Assembly (NCBI GenBank): GCA_963931605.1
Contig: OZ007031.1
Coordinates: 496,001-560,000, forward strand
Source: CALUOB01 sp944322305
GTDB taxonomy: Bacteria > Actinomycetota > Coriobacteriia > Coriobacteriales > Coriobacteriaceae
Length of the DNA: 64,000 bases
Reading direction: 5' to 3'
Positions 42,639 through 51,100 of this stretch are shown in pieces. How positions within the stretch are numbered: position 1 is the first letter of the stretch; each line of letters begins with the position of its first letter. The notes below the pieces were generated by a model. It did not search any database. It had not been told where the DNA came from and saw only the letters and a list, made by a program, of their open reading frames with translations. Position numbers and translations under genes: made by a program.

Positions 42639-42666
42639 ATTATGGACGAACAATTGTTCCTGTCAA
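42639..42666 (-). promoter_or_regulatory. LysM gene promoter with LexA box in spacer
   Basis: On the minus strand, -35 TTGACA (42661-42666), a 16-base spacer and -10 CATAAT (42639-42644). LexA box 2 fills most of the spacer, so LexA binding should block polymerase. Confidence 0.8.
42648..42659. promoter_or_regulatory. LexA box 2
   Basis: GAACAATTGTTC, a perfect GAAC-N4-GTTC palindrome within the -35/-10 spacer of the LysM gene promoter. Confidence 0.9.
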
Positions 42667-42676
42667 GAGAAAAAGA

Positions 42677-42688
42677 GAACATTTGTTT
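42677..42688. promoter_or_regulatory. LexA box 3 (imperfect)
   Basis: GAACATTTGTTT, one mismatch from the palindrome. It overlaps the lexA -35 and so may give weaker autoregulation. Confidence 0.65.
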
Positions 42689-42715
42689 GATGTTTCTTGG
42701 AGAAACGGGTATGAT
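42687..42715 (+). promoter_or_regulatory. lexA promoter
   Basis: -35 TTGATG (42687-42692), a 17-base spacer and -10 TATGAT (42710-42715), 26 bases before the lexA ATG. Confidence 0.72.
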
Positions 42716-42741
42716 GGGCTCATCGAACGAAAGGAGCCGCC

Positions 42742-43389
42742 ATGGCACGGAAGATCACCAAGCGCCAGCAGCAGATCTACGACTTCATCCGTTCCTACCA
42801 GATGGAGAAGGGCTATCCGCCGAGCGTGCGCGAGATGGCTGCCGCCGTGGGGCTCTCGTCTCCCTCCACGGTGCACGCTCATCTCAACGCGCTGGAGGAT
42901 CACGGCCTCATCAAGCGCGACGCCACCAAGCCTCGTGCGCTCGAGCTTTTCAATGCAGACGGCACCTCGGTTATCAAGCCGCAGGAGTCCGCAGGCGCCT
43001 CTCAGCCTCGCGGCACGGTGTCGCTGCCGCTTGTGGGACGCGTAGCCGCTGGCATGCCCATCCTCGCTGAGCAGAACGTCGAGGACACCTTCACCCTTCC
43101 CACCGAGATCGCCACCGACGCCAGCTCATTCATCCTCGAGGTCCATGGGGACTCCATGATCAACGCCGGCATCTTCAACGGCGACTACATCGTGGTGCGC
43201 GAGCAGAAAAGCGCCATGAACGGCGAGATCGTAGTCGCCATGATCGACGGCGAGGCCACGGTCAAAACCTTCTACAAAGAGCGCGGCCGCGTGCGTCTGC
43301 AGCCCGAGAACGACAGCATGGAGCCCATCTACGCCTCTAACCCCACCATCTTGGGCAAGGTCGTTGCGCTGATGCGCCGCTTCGCGTAA
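42742..43389 (+). CDS. lexA: SOS repressor LexA
   Basis: Represses DNA-damage genes and self-cleaves when stimulated by RecA filaments. A winged-helix DNA-binding domain (about 1-70: TKRQQQIYDFI, PPSVREMAAAVGLSSPSTVHAHL) is followed by the S24 protease domain with the cleavage Ala-Gly in GRVAAGMP, the catalytic Ser in HGDSMINAGI, and the Lys in DGEATVKTF. The length of 215 aa is normal. AAAGGAG precedes the ATG. LexA boxes were seen here and upstream of recA. Confidence 0.97.
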   Translation: MARKITKRQQQIYDFIRSYQMEKGYPPSVREMAAAVGLSSPSTVHAHLNALEDHGLIKRDATKPRALELFNADGTSVIKPQESAGASQPRGTVSLPLVGRVAAGMPILAEQNVEDTFTLPTEIATDASSFILEVHGDSMINAGIFNGDYIVVREQKSAMNGEIVVAMIDGEATVKTFYKERGRVRLQPENDSMEPIYASNPTILGKVVALMRRFA

Positions 43390-43402
43390 AAAGGGAGTCG
43401 CT

Positions 43403-44122
43403 GTGGCCGCGCCGTCTGCCGCACAACCGCATCGCGAGCGCATCGCTGTTCTCGACACGCTGCGCGGCCTCACCATCCTTTCGATGGTTGCCTTCCATAC
43501 CATGTTCGACTACGTGTACGTCTACGGTTTCTCGGCGCTGTGGTTCGCCAACCCGATTAACCAAGAGGTGTGGCGCTGCAGCATCAGCTGGGTGTTTATC
43601 GCGCTGGCGGGCCTGATGACGTCGTTTTCACGCAACAACCTCAAGCGCGCGGGCACCTACGCCGCCGCGGCGCTTGCCGTGTTCGTCGCAACGTCAGTCA
43701 CGCAGCTCACCACACCCATCTCGTTCGGCATCCTGTATTGCATGGCAGCCTGCACGCTTGTGTTCGCCGCCACAAGATCCTTGCTTGCCCGGGCACACGC
43801 CCCCGTGGTGCCTTTGGGGCTCATCGCGCTGTTCATAGCGCTGTACGGCGTACCGCATGCAACCTATTCGGTGGAGGGGCTCGCTTGGCTCGGTTTCCCC
43901 AGCGCAAGCTTCGCCTCAGGCGACTACTACCCGCTCATCCCCTTCGTGTTTCTCTACCTCGCGGCTGCGTGGGCGGGTATGCGCATTGTCCACTGGCCGG
44001 CATGGACTAAGCGTGACATATGCCCACCGCTTAGTTGGCTCGGTCGCCATAGCTTGGTCATATACCTCGCCCACCAGGTTGTCATCGTAGCCGTGTTCGA
44101 GGTCGTCTTACACGTTCTGTAG
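43403..44122 (+). CDS. DUF1624/HGSNAT-like polytopic membrane protein
   Basis: 239 residues with about seven hydrophobic helices. The N-terminus RIAVLDTLRGLTILSMVAFHTMFD resembles the acyltransferase-type family of heparan-alpha-glucosaminide N-acetyltransferases (DUF1624), with the conserved Asp-x-x-Arg-Gly and His, and LGRHSLVIYLAHQ near the end. Such proteins may move acetyl groups across the membrane; no substrate is implied here. The start GTG 43403 follows AAAGGGAG. It is 13 bases after lexA and may be read through from it, but no SOS link is known. Confidence 0.8.
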   Translation: MAAPSAAQPHRERIAVLDTLRGLTILSMVAFHTMFDYVYVYGFSALWFANPINQEVWRCSISWVFIALAGLMTSFSRNNLKRAGTYAAAALAVFVATSVTQLTTPISFGILYCMAACTLVFAATRSLLARAHAPVVPLGLIALFIALYGVPHATYSVEGLAWLGFPSASFASGDYYPLIPFVFLYLAAAWAGMRIVHWPAWTKRDICPPLSWLGRHSLVIYLAHQVVIVAVFEVVLHVL

Positions 44123-44148
44123 CTTGCGCGTCCGCTGACCCAAGCAGC

Positions 44149-45453
44149 CTAGGCATCATCGGCGCAGCGGTACGGCGCGGCGATTTCAGCCAAGCGCTTG
44201 GGGATCTTCGTCACAAGGCGCACGCCTGTCTCACCGTAGGTTTCCTGCAGCACCTGACCTTGCTCGTGAATCAGGCGCAAAAGGTTTCCCTCGCGGTACG
44301 GCAGCTCGAGCGCAACCAGTCGGTCGGTTGCCGCAGCCTCCTCACCGATGCGTGCAAGCAAGCCCTCAAGACCCTCCCCTGTCAAGGCGGAGAACGCCAC
44401 GGCGTCCGGGTAGCGCCTCAGCAGCGCCTGAAGCCCCACGGGATCGGCAAGGTCGGCTTTGTTGAAAACCACGAGCGCGGGCTGCTTTTCGGCTCCGATC
44501 TCTTGCAGCACGTCGTTCACCGCGTCGATATGGCGGGTGCGGTCCTCGTCAGCCACATCCACCACTTTAAGAATGAGATCGGCCGAACGCACCTCGGCAA
44601 GGGTCGACTTGAACGCTTCAACCAAGCCGTGCGGCAGCTTCTGGATGAAGCCAACGGTGTCGGTGACGGTGACAAGGCGCCCGCCGGGGAGGCGCAGGCC
44701 GCGCGTGGTGGGATCCAGCGTGGCGAAGAGCTTGTCCTCAGAAAGCACAGAGGCCCCGGTCAGCGTGTTGAGCAGGGTGGATTTACCGGCGTTGGTGTAC
44801 CCGGCAAGCGCCACGCGAAACGCCGGCGAGGCCATGCGCTCTTTGGACTGCACGTCGCGCCGCTGCTGCAGAGCCTTGAGCTCGCTTTTGAGCGTGGCGA
44901 TGCGGTTGCGGATCATGCGGCGGTCGACCTCAAGCTGGGTCTCGCCCTGTCCGAAGCGGCTGCCGATGCCGCCGCGCGTCTGCTCTTTGGCCAGATGGCT
45001 CCACATGCCGCGCAAGCGCGGCAGCAGGTACTGCAGCTGAGCAAGCTGCACCTGCAAGCGGCCCTCGCGCGTGCGGGCGTGAAGACCGAAGATGTCGAGG
45101 ATGAGCGCGGTACGGTCGATGATCTTCACAGGCTCGCCCAGGAGCTTCTCAAGGTTCGACTGCTGGGAGGGAGTGATCTCGTCATCGAAGATCACGGTGT
45201 CAACCTCGAGGTTGCGCACCATGCTGACGAGCTCCTGCACCTTGCCTGAGCCGATGAACGTGCGCGGCACCGGGGTGTCCAACCGCTGCACCATGCGACC
45301 AACCACCTCGGCACCTGCTGTCTCAGCCAAGCGCTCGAGCTCGTCAAGCGACTTGTCGATGGGCCAGGCGCTCCCCCGCCAAACCACGCCCACCAAGAAA
45401 GCGCGCTCGGGAACCGGCGCCATGGAGATGGGCACGCGCTTAGCACGCGACAT
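44149..45453 (-). CDS. hflX: GTPase HflX
   Basis: Ribosome-splitting GTPase. The N-terminal HflX domain has DEITPSQQSNLEKLLG and VQLAQLQYLLPRLRGMW...RGGIGSRFGQGETQLE. The G domain has GYTNAGKST, DTVGFIQKLPHGLVEAFKSTLAE and NKAD. The length is 434 aa. The start at 45453 has AAGGGAGG upstream and overlaps the end of miaA by 14 bases. It is the last gene of the long minus-strand run miaB-miaA-hflX. Confidence 0.94.
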   Translation of the reverse strand: MSRAKRVPISMAPVPERAFLVGVVWRGSAWPIDKSLDELERLAETAGAEVVGRMVQRLDTPVPRTFIGSGKVQELVSMVRNLEVDTVIFDDEITPSQQSNLEKLLGEPVKIIDRTALILDIFGLHARTREGRLQVQLAQLQYLLPRLRGMWSHLAKEQTRGGIGSRFGQGETQLEVDRRMIRNRIATLKSELKALQQRRDVQSKERMASPAFRVALAGYTNAGKSTLLNTLTGASVLSEDKLFATLDPTTRGLRLPGGRLVTVTDTVGFIQKLPHGLVEAFKSTLAEVRSADLILKVVDVADEDRTRHIDAVNDVLQEIGAEKQPALVVFNKADLADPVGLQALLRRYPDAVAFSALTGEGLEGLLARIGEEAAATDRLVALELPYREGNLLRLIHEQGQVLQETYGETGVRLVTKIPKRLAEIAAPYRCADDA

Positions 45454-46417
45454 GGCTCGCCTCCCTTTGACCCGCAACCTCTTCGCAGGCAAAACGGTAC
45501 GCCGCGGTCACCTGGCGCACAGCCTCGTCGAGGCCCACCTCGTCGCGGTTGATCCACGTGATGCGCTTGTCACGCCTAAACCACGTGAGCTGGCGCTTGG
45601 CATACCGGCGGCTGCGCAGCTTTATCGTGTCAACCGCCTCTTCAAGCGTGCAGGTTCCCTGCAGGCAATCGATCAGCTCCTTGTACCCGATGGCCTGGCG
45701 CGCCGTGAGCGTGCCGGCAAGACCTTCGTCGGCCAGCGTGCGCACCTCGTCTAAGAGCCCCGCTGCCATCATGGCGTCAACGCGCGCGTCGATCAGACGG
45801 TACAGCTCGGCGCGGTCTCGCGTGAGCGCGAACTGCAGGAACCGGTAATGAGGGTGCGGCTCGGCAAAGCCCACCTGCTGCTCAGCGTAGGAACGTCCCT
45901 GCTCGAGCATCTCAAACGCGCGGACCACGCGCCGCACGTTGTTGGGGTGGATGAGCGCCGCGGAGGCCGGATCGCGCTCGGCCAGCAGGTCATGCAGCCC
46001 CTTTGGACCCAGCTCGTCGGCAAGCGACGTGTAACGCTTGCGCACCGGGTCGGCTCCCTCGCCAGCCGGGAAATCCATCTCGTCGAGCACCGCCTTGAGG
46101 TAAAGCCCGGTGCCGCCGCAGAGGACCGGAGGGCGCCCCTCGGCAAGAAGCTCGTCTACCACGGCGCGCGCGTCGCGTTGGTAGAGCGCCGCAGAGTACT
46201 CCTGCGCGGGCTCAACGACGTCGACCATCAGCAGCGGGGCCTTGCACCAGGCGGGATTCGCTTTAGCCGTGCCGATGTCCATGCGACGGTAGACCTGCAT
46301 GGCGTCAGCCGACACCGCGGCACCGCCGAGCTCGGCGGCGACCGCGTCGGCAAGCTCGGTTTTTCCGGTGGCCGTGGGACCGCCGATGGCGATGACCGGA
46401 CCTGCGAGCTCGGTCAT
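45440..46417 (-). CDS. miaA: tRNA dimethylallyltransferase
   Basis: Adds a dimethylallyl group, from MEP-pathway DMAPP, to A37 of tRNAs reading UNN codons. The P-loop GGPTATGKTELA lies near residue 13, followed by SADAMQVYRRMDIGTAK, GGTGLYLKAVLD and QAIGYKEL. The length is 325 aa. The ATG overlaps the miaB stop (ATGA). MiaB, the next modification enzyme, lies directly upstream. Confidence 0.95.
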   Translation of the reverse strand: MTELAGPVIAIGGPTATGKTELADAVAAELGGAAVSADAMQVYRRMDIGTAKANPAWCKAPLLMVDVVEPAQEYSAALYQRDARAVVDELLAEGRPPVLCGGTGLYLKAVLDEMDFPAGEGADPVRKRYTSLADELGPKGLHDLLAERDPASAALIHPNNVRRVVRAFEMLEQGRSYAEQQVGFAEPHPHYRFLQFALTRDRAELYRLIDARVDAMMAAGLLDEVRTLADEGLAGTLTARQAIGYKELIDCLQGTCTLEEAVDTIKLRSRRYAKRQLTWFRRDKRITWINRDEVGLDEAVRQVTAAYRFACEEVAGQREASHVAC

Positions 46418-47772
46418 CGGGCCTCGCCTGCGATAGTTCCCGCGAGATACCAGGTGCGGGCCACATCCACCTTCACGTCGACGATCTTGCCGGTGAAAGC
46501 GGCGGCGTCAGCGCCTGCCGGGACCGGCGTATGGACGGTCTGGTTCTTGGGGCTCTTGCCCTGCAAAATCGACGGGTCGTGCTTAGAGGGACCCTCCATG
46601 AGCACGGGAACGGTGCAGCCGAGCTCGTGCTGGTTGAAGGCGAACGCGGTATCTTGAATCACGTCCACCAAGCGGTCGAAACGGTCCTGGATCACCGCGC
46701 GCGGCGTGTCGTCGGGGATCTCCGCGGCCGGGGTGCCGGCGCGCCGCGAGTAGATGAAGGTGAACGCCTGAGCATAACCCACCTCGCGCGCAAGAGTGAG
46801 CGTCTCGAGGAAGTCTTCCTCCGTCTCTCCCGGGAACCCGACGATGATGTCGGTCGAAAGTGCGATGCCGGGGATCTTGGCGCGCACCGCCTCAACCAGC
46901 GCCAGATAGTCCTCGCGCGTGTACTTGCGGTTCATGGCTTTCAAAATACGCGACGAGCCCGACTGGACAGCCAGGTGGAGTTGCGGCATGACCGCCGGCA
47001 CCTCCGCCATGGCGTCGATGGTTTCGGGAAGGAGGTCTTTGGGGTGCGAGGAGGTGAAGCGGATGCGCTCCGCGCCGGTGTCGCCTACGCGGCGCAGCAG
47101 CTCGGCAAAGCGCGGCGCGCCGAAGAGATCGCGCCCATAGGAGTTCACGTTCTGCCCGAGCAGCGTCACCTCGCGCACGCCGGCGCGTACAAGGCCGCGA
47201 ACCTCGTCCACCACCTCGTCGAAAGGACGGCTCTTCTCGCGCCCACGCACGTAAGGCACGATGCAGTACGAGCAGAAGTTGTTGCAGCCCGTCATGATCG
47301 GAACCCAGGCGTGGTAGGCGGTCTCGCGGTGCCAGGGCATGTCGGTGGCCGCGCTCTCCTCAACTTCCTCGCAGCGAACCTGCGGATCGTCCGAGGCAAA
47401 GGCGTCAGCGATAAGCTCAGCCACGTGCGCGATGGAATGCGTGCCAAAGACCACGTTCACGTTGTCGAGGTTCGTGAGCAGCCCGGCGCCGTCGCGCTGC
47501 GCGATGCAACCGCCCACCGCAACCACGCGCTTGCCGCCAGGCGGCTCTGGCGCGCTCTTGAGCGAGGAGCACTGCCCGTACAGGCGCGTGTCGGCCTTCT
47601 CGCGCACGCAGCAGGTCATGAAGACCACGATGTCGGCGTCGTCAGGGGACGCAGCGGGAAGGCACCCGCAGGAGTCGAGGAGCCCGGAGACGCGCTCGGC
47701 GTCGTGCATGTTCATCTGGCACCCGAAGGTGCGCACGAAGTACGTCTTGCCCTGAAGCACGGAAAGCGACAT
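46414..47772 (-). CDS. miaB: tRNA-2-methylthio-N6-dimethylallyladenosine synthase
   Basis: Radical-SAM methylthiotransferase acting on the MiaA product in tRNA. The N-terminal cluster cysteines are FGCQMN, MTCCVRE and VGGCIA. The radical SAM cluster is GCNNFCSYCIVPYVRGREKSR (in pieces), and a C-terminal TRAM domain follows. The length is 452 aa. ATG 47772 is chosen because AGGTGAGG lies just upstream; two earlier in-frame ATGs lack such a site. Confidence 0.95.
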   Translation of the reverse strand: MSLSVLQGKTYFVRTFGCQMNMHDAERVSGLLDSCGCLPAASPDDADIVVFMTCCVREKADTRLYGQCSSLKSAPEPPGGKRVVAVGGCIAQRDGAGLLTNLDNVNVVFGTHSIAHVAELIADAFASDDPQVRCEEVEESAATDMPWHRETAYHAWVPIMTGCNNFCSYCIVPYVRGREKSRPFDEVVDEVRGLVRAGVREVTLLGQNVNSYGRDLFGAPRFAELLRRVGDTGAERIRFTSSHPKDLLPETIDAMAEVPAVMPQLHLAVQSGSSRILKAMNRKYTREDYLALVEAVRAKIPGIALSTDIIVGFPGETEEDFLETLTLAREVGYAQAFTFIYSRRAGTPAAEIPDDTPRAVIQDRFDRLVDVIQDTAFAFNQHELGCTVPVLMEGPSKHDPSILQGKSPKNQTVHTPVPAGADAAAFTGKIVDVKVDVARTWYLAGTIAGEAR

Positions 47773-47805
47773 AACCTCACCTGTCATATGTTGGAAACGC
47801 AAGCG

Positions 47806-48117
47806 TTAACGGATATCCTCGTCCACCATGGTGCCGGCGGCGTTTTGCAGGTTGATGCGGTGCACGTAAACGGCGAGCCGAATGGCTGTGCGCGACTCGC
47901 CGTTGATGAGGATGTCGGAGAACGTGGGGGCGCAGGAGATGTCGCACCCCGTGGGGATGAGGAAACCCCGCGCGATGGCCACGGCCTTCACGGCTTGGTT
48001 CACCGCGCCGGCACCTACGCATTGGATGTTCACCGGGACGCCGTCTTTGACCATACCGGCAATCGCACCCGCCACTGAGGCCGGCGACGACTTGCTCGAT
48101 ACCTTCAGATAATCCAT
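47806..48117 (-). CDS. Stage V sporulation protein S-like (SpoVS)
   Basis: 103 residues matching the small Alba-like SpoVS family: LKVSSKSSPASVAGAIAGMVKDG, VNQAVKAVAIARGFL and ESRTAIRLAVYVHR. It is named from Bacillus sporulation, but the family also occurs in non-sporulating bacteria and is likely a nucleic-acid binder. Here it lies among RNA-handling genes (rny upstream, miaB downstream), consistent with an RNA-related role. No sporulation genes are present. Confidence 0.9.
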   Translation of the reverse strand: MDYLKVSSKSSPASVAGAIAGMVKDGVPVNIQCVGAGAVNQAVKAVAIARGFLIPTGCDISCAPTFSDILINGESRTAIRLAVYVHRINLQNAAGTMVDEDIR

Positions 48118-48201
48118 GAACTGCTCCGTGTTGATGTGTTACTGCTGCGTTACCTGTAACTTTACGTGAAGATTCGCCCTGCGTAAAGCACCTGCGGGCG
48201 G

Positions 48202-49284
48202 CTATTCGTCCTTGTCGATGTCGAAGGTTACCGTGATGCGGTCACGCCGCACGCGCACCTTGGGCTCGGTTGCCAGCGAGATAAAGTACTTGTTGCCGAG
48301 CTGGGCGAAGCTGCGCTCGAGCACGCGCGAGAAGTCTGCGAGGTCGTCTGCGGCGATCTTGAGGCCGCGCCGGTCTTTGGCAAGGTCGATCGGCGCCGGC
48401 TCGCGATGCGCGCTTCCCTGCCTGAGCAGGCGGCCCGAGACGGTGTTCAGCGGCGGTATGGCTCCGGCAAGGATGCGGTGCGCCGTTCGCTCGGAGAGCT
48501 CAAGGCCCAAACCTGCGGCGATGCGGATGAAGTCAGCCGCGTCGCCGGCGCAGCCCAATCGGTCAGTAACCGGCAGGGTGCTCTCGTCGTCTACGAACAG
48601 CAGCTTGGAGCGGTCGATGGTGCGCTGGGCGCGGACGTAGAGCGTGGCAGCGATTTCGGTGGGGGTGCCGAGGTACACGTCGCAGGTGTGAAGCTCTTCC
48701 AAGGCAAACTCGCCCGCCGCACGGATGATGTTGTGCGGGCCCTTCACGCAGGCGAAGGCGCCCTCGTCGTTTTTCTTGGCGATGGGCCAGGTCGACTGGT
48801 CGGCGCGCTCGCGCAGCGCGTCGAGGTCAACCACCACCTTGAAGGAAGAACCGAGACCCGCGTCCGAAGTTATCACGCGCGCCTCGTCAGCGTTCTCGCG
48901 AATGGAGTACAGCGCCATGCCGCGCCCGTGCACGCCCCAGCGATCCATGCGCATGCTCTCAAGCTTGGAGGTTACGCGCGGCTCGAAAACGTGCTCATGC
49001 ATGGCAGGCGGGATGCCGCAGCCGTTGTCGATGAAGAGGAGCGTACGAGTACGCTCCTCTTTCAGGGTTGCGATGAAGACGGCGTCAGCGCCGGCGTCGC
49101 GGGCGTTGCGCAGCATCTCCACCACGATGTCCTCGACATACTGGATGTCGTGCTTGGCTTGGCGGCGCTCAGCCTCGGCAACGCGCAGACGCACGAACCC
49201 CGCGCCGAGGTTCTCCTCGACGCGGAGGTTGCCTTCGCCCGTCATGGACGCGATAAACGAGATCAGGTCGCCGGAATCCGCCAT
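48202..49284 (-). CDS. GHKL-type ATPase of unknown function
   Basis: 360 residues. The N-terminal half has the HATPase_c fold: N box VEMLRNARDAGAD (about 52-64), G1 box IDNGCGIP, VHGRGMALYSIRE as the G2-type lid, and a GLGSSFKVVVDL strand. The C-terminal half (about 190-360) shows no recognised domain, so this is neither a histidine kinase (no H-box dimerisation region) nor a clear MutL or Hsp90. It starts three bases after the rny stop and precedes spoVS, suggesting a function linked to RNase Y or RNA metabolism (inference). Confidence 0.78.
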   Translation of the reverse strand: MADSGDLISFIASMTGEGNLRVEENLGAGFVRLRVAEAERRQAKHDIQYVEDIVVEMLRNARDAGADAVFIATLKEERTRTLLFIDNGCGIPPAMHEHVFEPRVTSKLESMRMDRWGVHGRGMALYSIRENADEARVITSDAGLGSSFKVVVDLDALRERADQSTWPIAKKNDEGAFACVKGPHNIIRAAGEFALEELHTCDVYLGTPTEIAATLYVRAQRTIDRSKLLFVDDESTLPVTDRLGCAGDAADFIRIAAGLGLELSERTAHRILAGAIPPLNTVSGRLLRQGSAHREPAPIDLAKDRRGLKIAADDLADFSRVLERSFAQLGNKYFISLATEPKVRVRRDRITVTFDIDKDE

Positions 49285-49287
49285 GGC

Positions 49288-50838
49288 CTACTTCGCAATA
49301 TCCACGGCGCGACTCTCGCGGATAACCACCACGCGCACCTGGCCGGGATACTCCATCTCCTCTTCGATCTGATGGGCGATGTCGTGCGCGAGCACAGTTG
49401 CCTGGGCGTCGGAGATCTTCTCAGGCTCCACCATCACATGGAGCTCGCGGCCGGCCTGCATGGCGTAGGTGCGCTCGACGCCCTCGTGGGCGTTGGAGAT
49501 CTCCTCGAGCTTCTCCAGGCGCTTGATGTAGTTCTCAGCCGACTCGCGACGCGCGCCCGGGCGGGCGGCCGAGATCGCGTCGGCAGCTTGAACGAGAACA
49601 GCCAGCACCGAGTTGGGGTCTACGTCGCCGTGGTGCGCCTCGATGGCGTGCACGATGGCGGGGTTCTCGCCGTAGCGGCGCGCAAGGTCGGCGCCGATGA
49701 CGGCGTGCGGCCCGTCGACCTCGTGGTCGATGGCCTTGCCCAGGTCGTGCAGCAAGCCGGCGCGGCGGGCGGCGCGCGAGTCGACTCCGAGCTCGGAGGC
49801 CATGATGGCGCACAGCTCGCCGACCTCCTTGGAGTGCTGGAGCACGTTCTGGCCGAAGGAGGTACGGTAACGCAGGGCGCCGAGAGTTTTGACGAGCTCG
49901 GGATGCAGGTCGTGGATGCCGGCGTCGAAGGCGGCTTCCTCGCCGGCCTCGCGCACGCGCTGCTGCACGAGCGAGGACGCCTTCTGGTACATCTCCTCGA
50001 TGCGCGCCGGATGGATGCGTCCGTCGGCGATGAGGTTCTCGAGCGCCACGCGCGCCGTCTCACGACGAACCGGGTCGAAGCTCGAGAGAATAACGGTCTC
50101 AGGCGTGTCGTCGATGACGAGGTTCACTCCGGAAACCTGCTCGAAGGTGCGGATGTTGCGGCCCTCGCGGCCGATGATGCGGCCCTTGAGGTCGTCAGAG
50201 GGGATGTGCACCGAAGTGACGGTGACCTCGGCGGTGTGGTCGGCGGCGCAGCGCTGGATAGCCAGCGAGATGATCTCGCGGGCGGTCTTGCTGCACTCGT
50301 TTTTCACGCGCTGCTCGGAGTCGCGGATGATGGTGGCGGCCTCGTGGGTCACCTCGTTGCGCACGCGGTCGAGAAGCTCCTCGTGGGCCTCGGCGCGCGT
50401 GAGCTCGGAGATGCGCTCGAGCTCGGACTGCTGCTGGGCGTAGAGACCGTCGATCTCGCGGCTGCGGCGGTCGAGCTGGCCGGCCTGGCTGGAGAGCTGG
50501 TGCTCGCGCTTGTCGAGCGCGTCGTTGCGGCGGTCGAGCGACTCCTCGCGCTGCATGACGCGGTTCTCGAGCGTGCGCAGCTCGCGCTTGCGCTGCTTCT
50601 CCTCGGCCTCAGCGGCCTGACGGTGCTGGATGATCTCCTCCTTGGCGGAGAGGAGCGCTTCCTTCTTCAGGGTCTCTGCCTGTCGCTGCGCCTCGCCGAG
50701 AACCTGCTCCGCTTGGGAGCGGGCCTGCTCCAACTGGGCGTCCGCCTGACGGACGCGCCCGTTGCTCGCGTTGCGCATGGCGACGAACATCACGCCGGCG
50801 CCGAGCGCCAAGGCGATGATCGCGATAACAATCTCCAT
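49288..50838 (-). CDS. rny: Ribonuclease Y
   Basis: Membrane-anchored endoribonuclease that initiates mRNA decay. An N-terminal helix (about 4-24, IVIAIIALALGAGVMFVA), a long coiled coil (about 28-200), a KH domain (VHIPSDDLKGRIIGREGRNIRTFE) and the HD domain with LLHDLGKAIDHEVDGPHA. The length is 516 aa. ATG 50838 has GAGGTGA upstream; GTG 50847 is an alternative. The recX terminator hairpin at 50881-50901 lies just upstream. Confidence 0.96.
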   Translation of the reverse strand: MEIVIAIIALALGAGVMFVAMRNASNGRVRQADAQLEQARSQAEQVLGEAQRQAETLKKEALLSAKEEIIQHRQAAEAEEKQRKRELRTLENRVMQREESLDRRNDALDKREHQLSSQAGQLDRRSREIDGLYAQQQSELERISELTRAEAHEELLDRVRNEVTHEAATIIRDSEQRVKNECSKTAREIISLAIQRCAADHTAEVTVTSVHIPSDDLKGRIIGREGRNIRTFEQVSGVNLVIDDTPETVILSSFDPVRRETARVALENLIADGRIHPARIEEMYQKASSLVQQRVREAGEEAAFDAGIHDLHPELVKTLGALRYRTSFGQNVLQHSKEVGELCAIMASELGVDSRAARRAGLLHDLGKAIDHEVDGPHAVIGADLARRYGENPAIVHAIEAHHGDVDPNSVLAVLVQAADAISAARPGARRESAENYIKRLEKLEEISNAHEGVERTYAMQAGRELHVMVEPEKISDAQATVLAHDIAHQIEEEMEYPGQVRVVVIRESRAVDIAK

Positions 50839-50880
50839 GCGTGTCACCTCGTTTAGGTCATAGTGTCAAAACAGCAAAAG

Positions 50881-50901
50881 CACCTGCCGCGAGGACAGGT
50901 G
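50881..50901 (-). terminator. Terminator between recX and rny
   Basis: CACCTG and CAGGTG form a hairpin with a 9-base loop, followed on the minus strand by CTTTTGCTGTTTT. The rest of 50839-51100 shows no gene. Confidence 0.65.
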
Positions 50902-51100
50902 TCGTCATGTAGGTGATATGCACCCGCAGTATGAAGTTGATACAAAACCTATCTATACCATCTCATGTTGCATGAGCTCATAACACGTCTATGACTGCGT
51001 TCAATCCTACGTTGTCGGCACGGCATCGTCAAGCGCAGCGGCATGCAAATCCCCACAAACGGTGCGAACGCGGAGTGGAGCCGAGGCCGGCAGACGCGCC

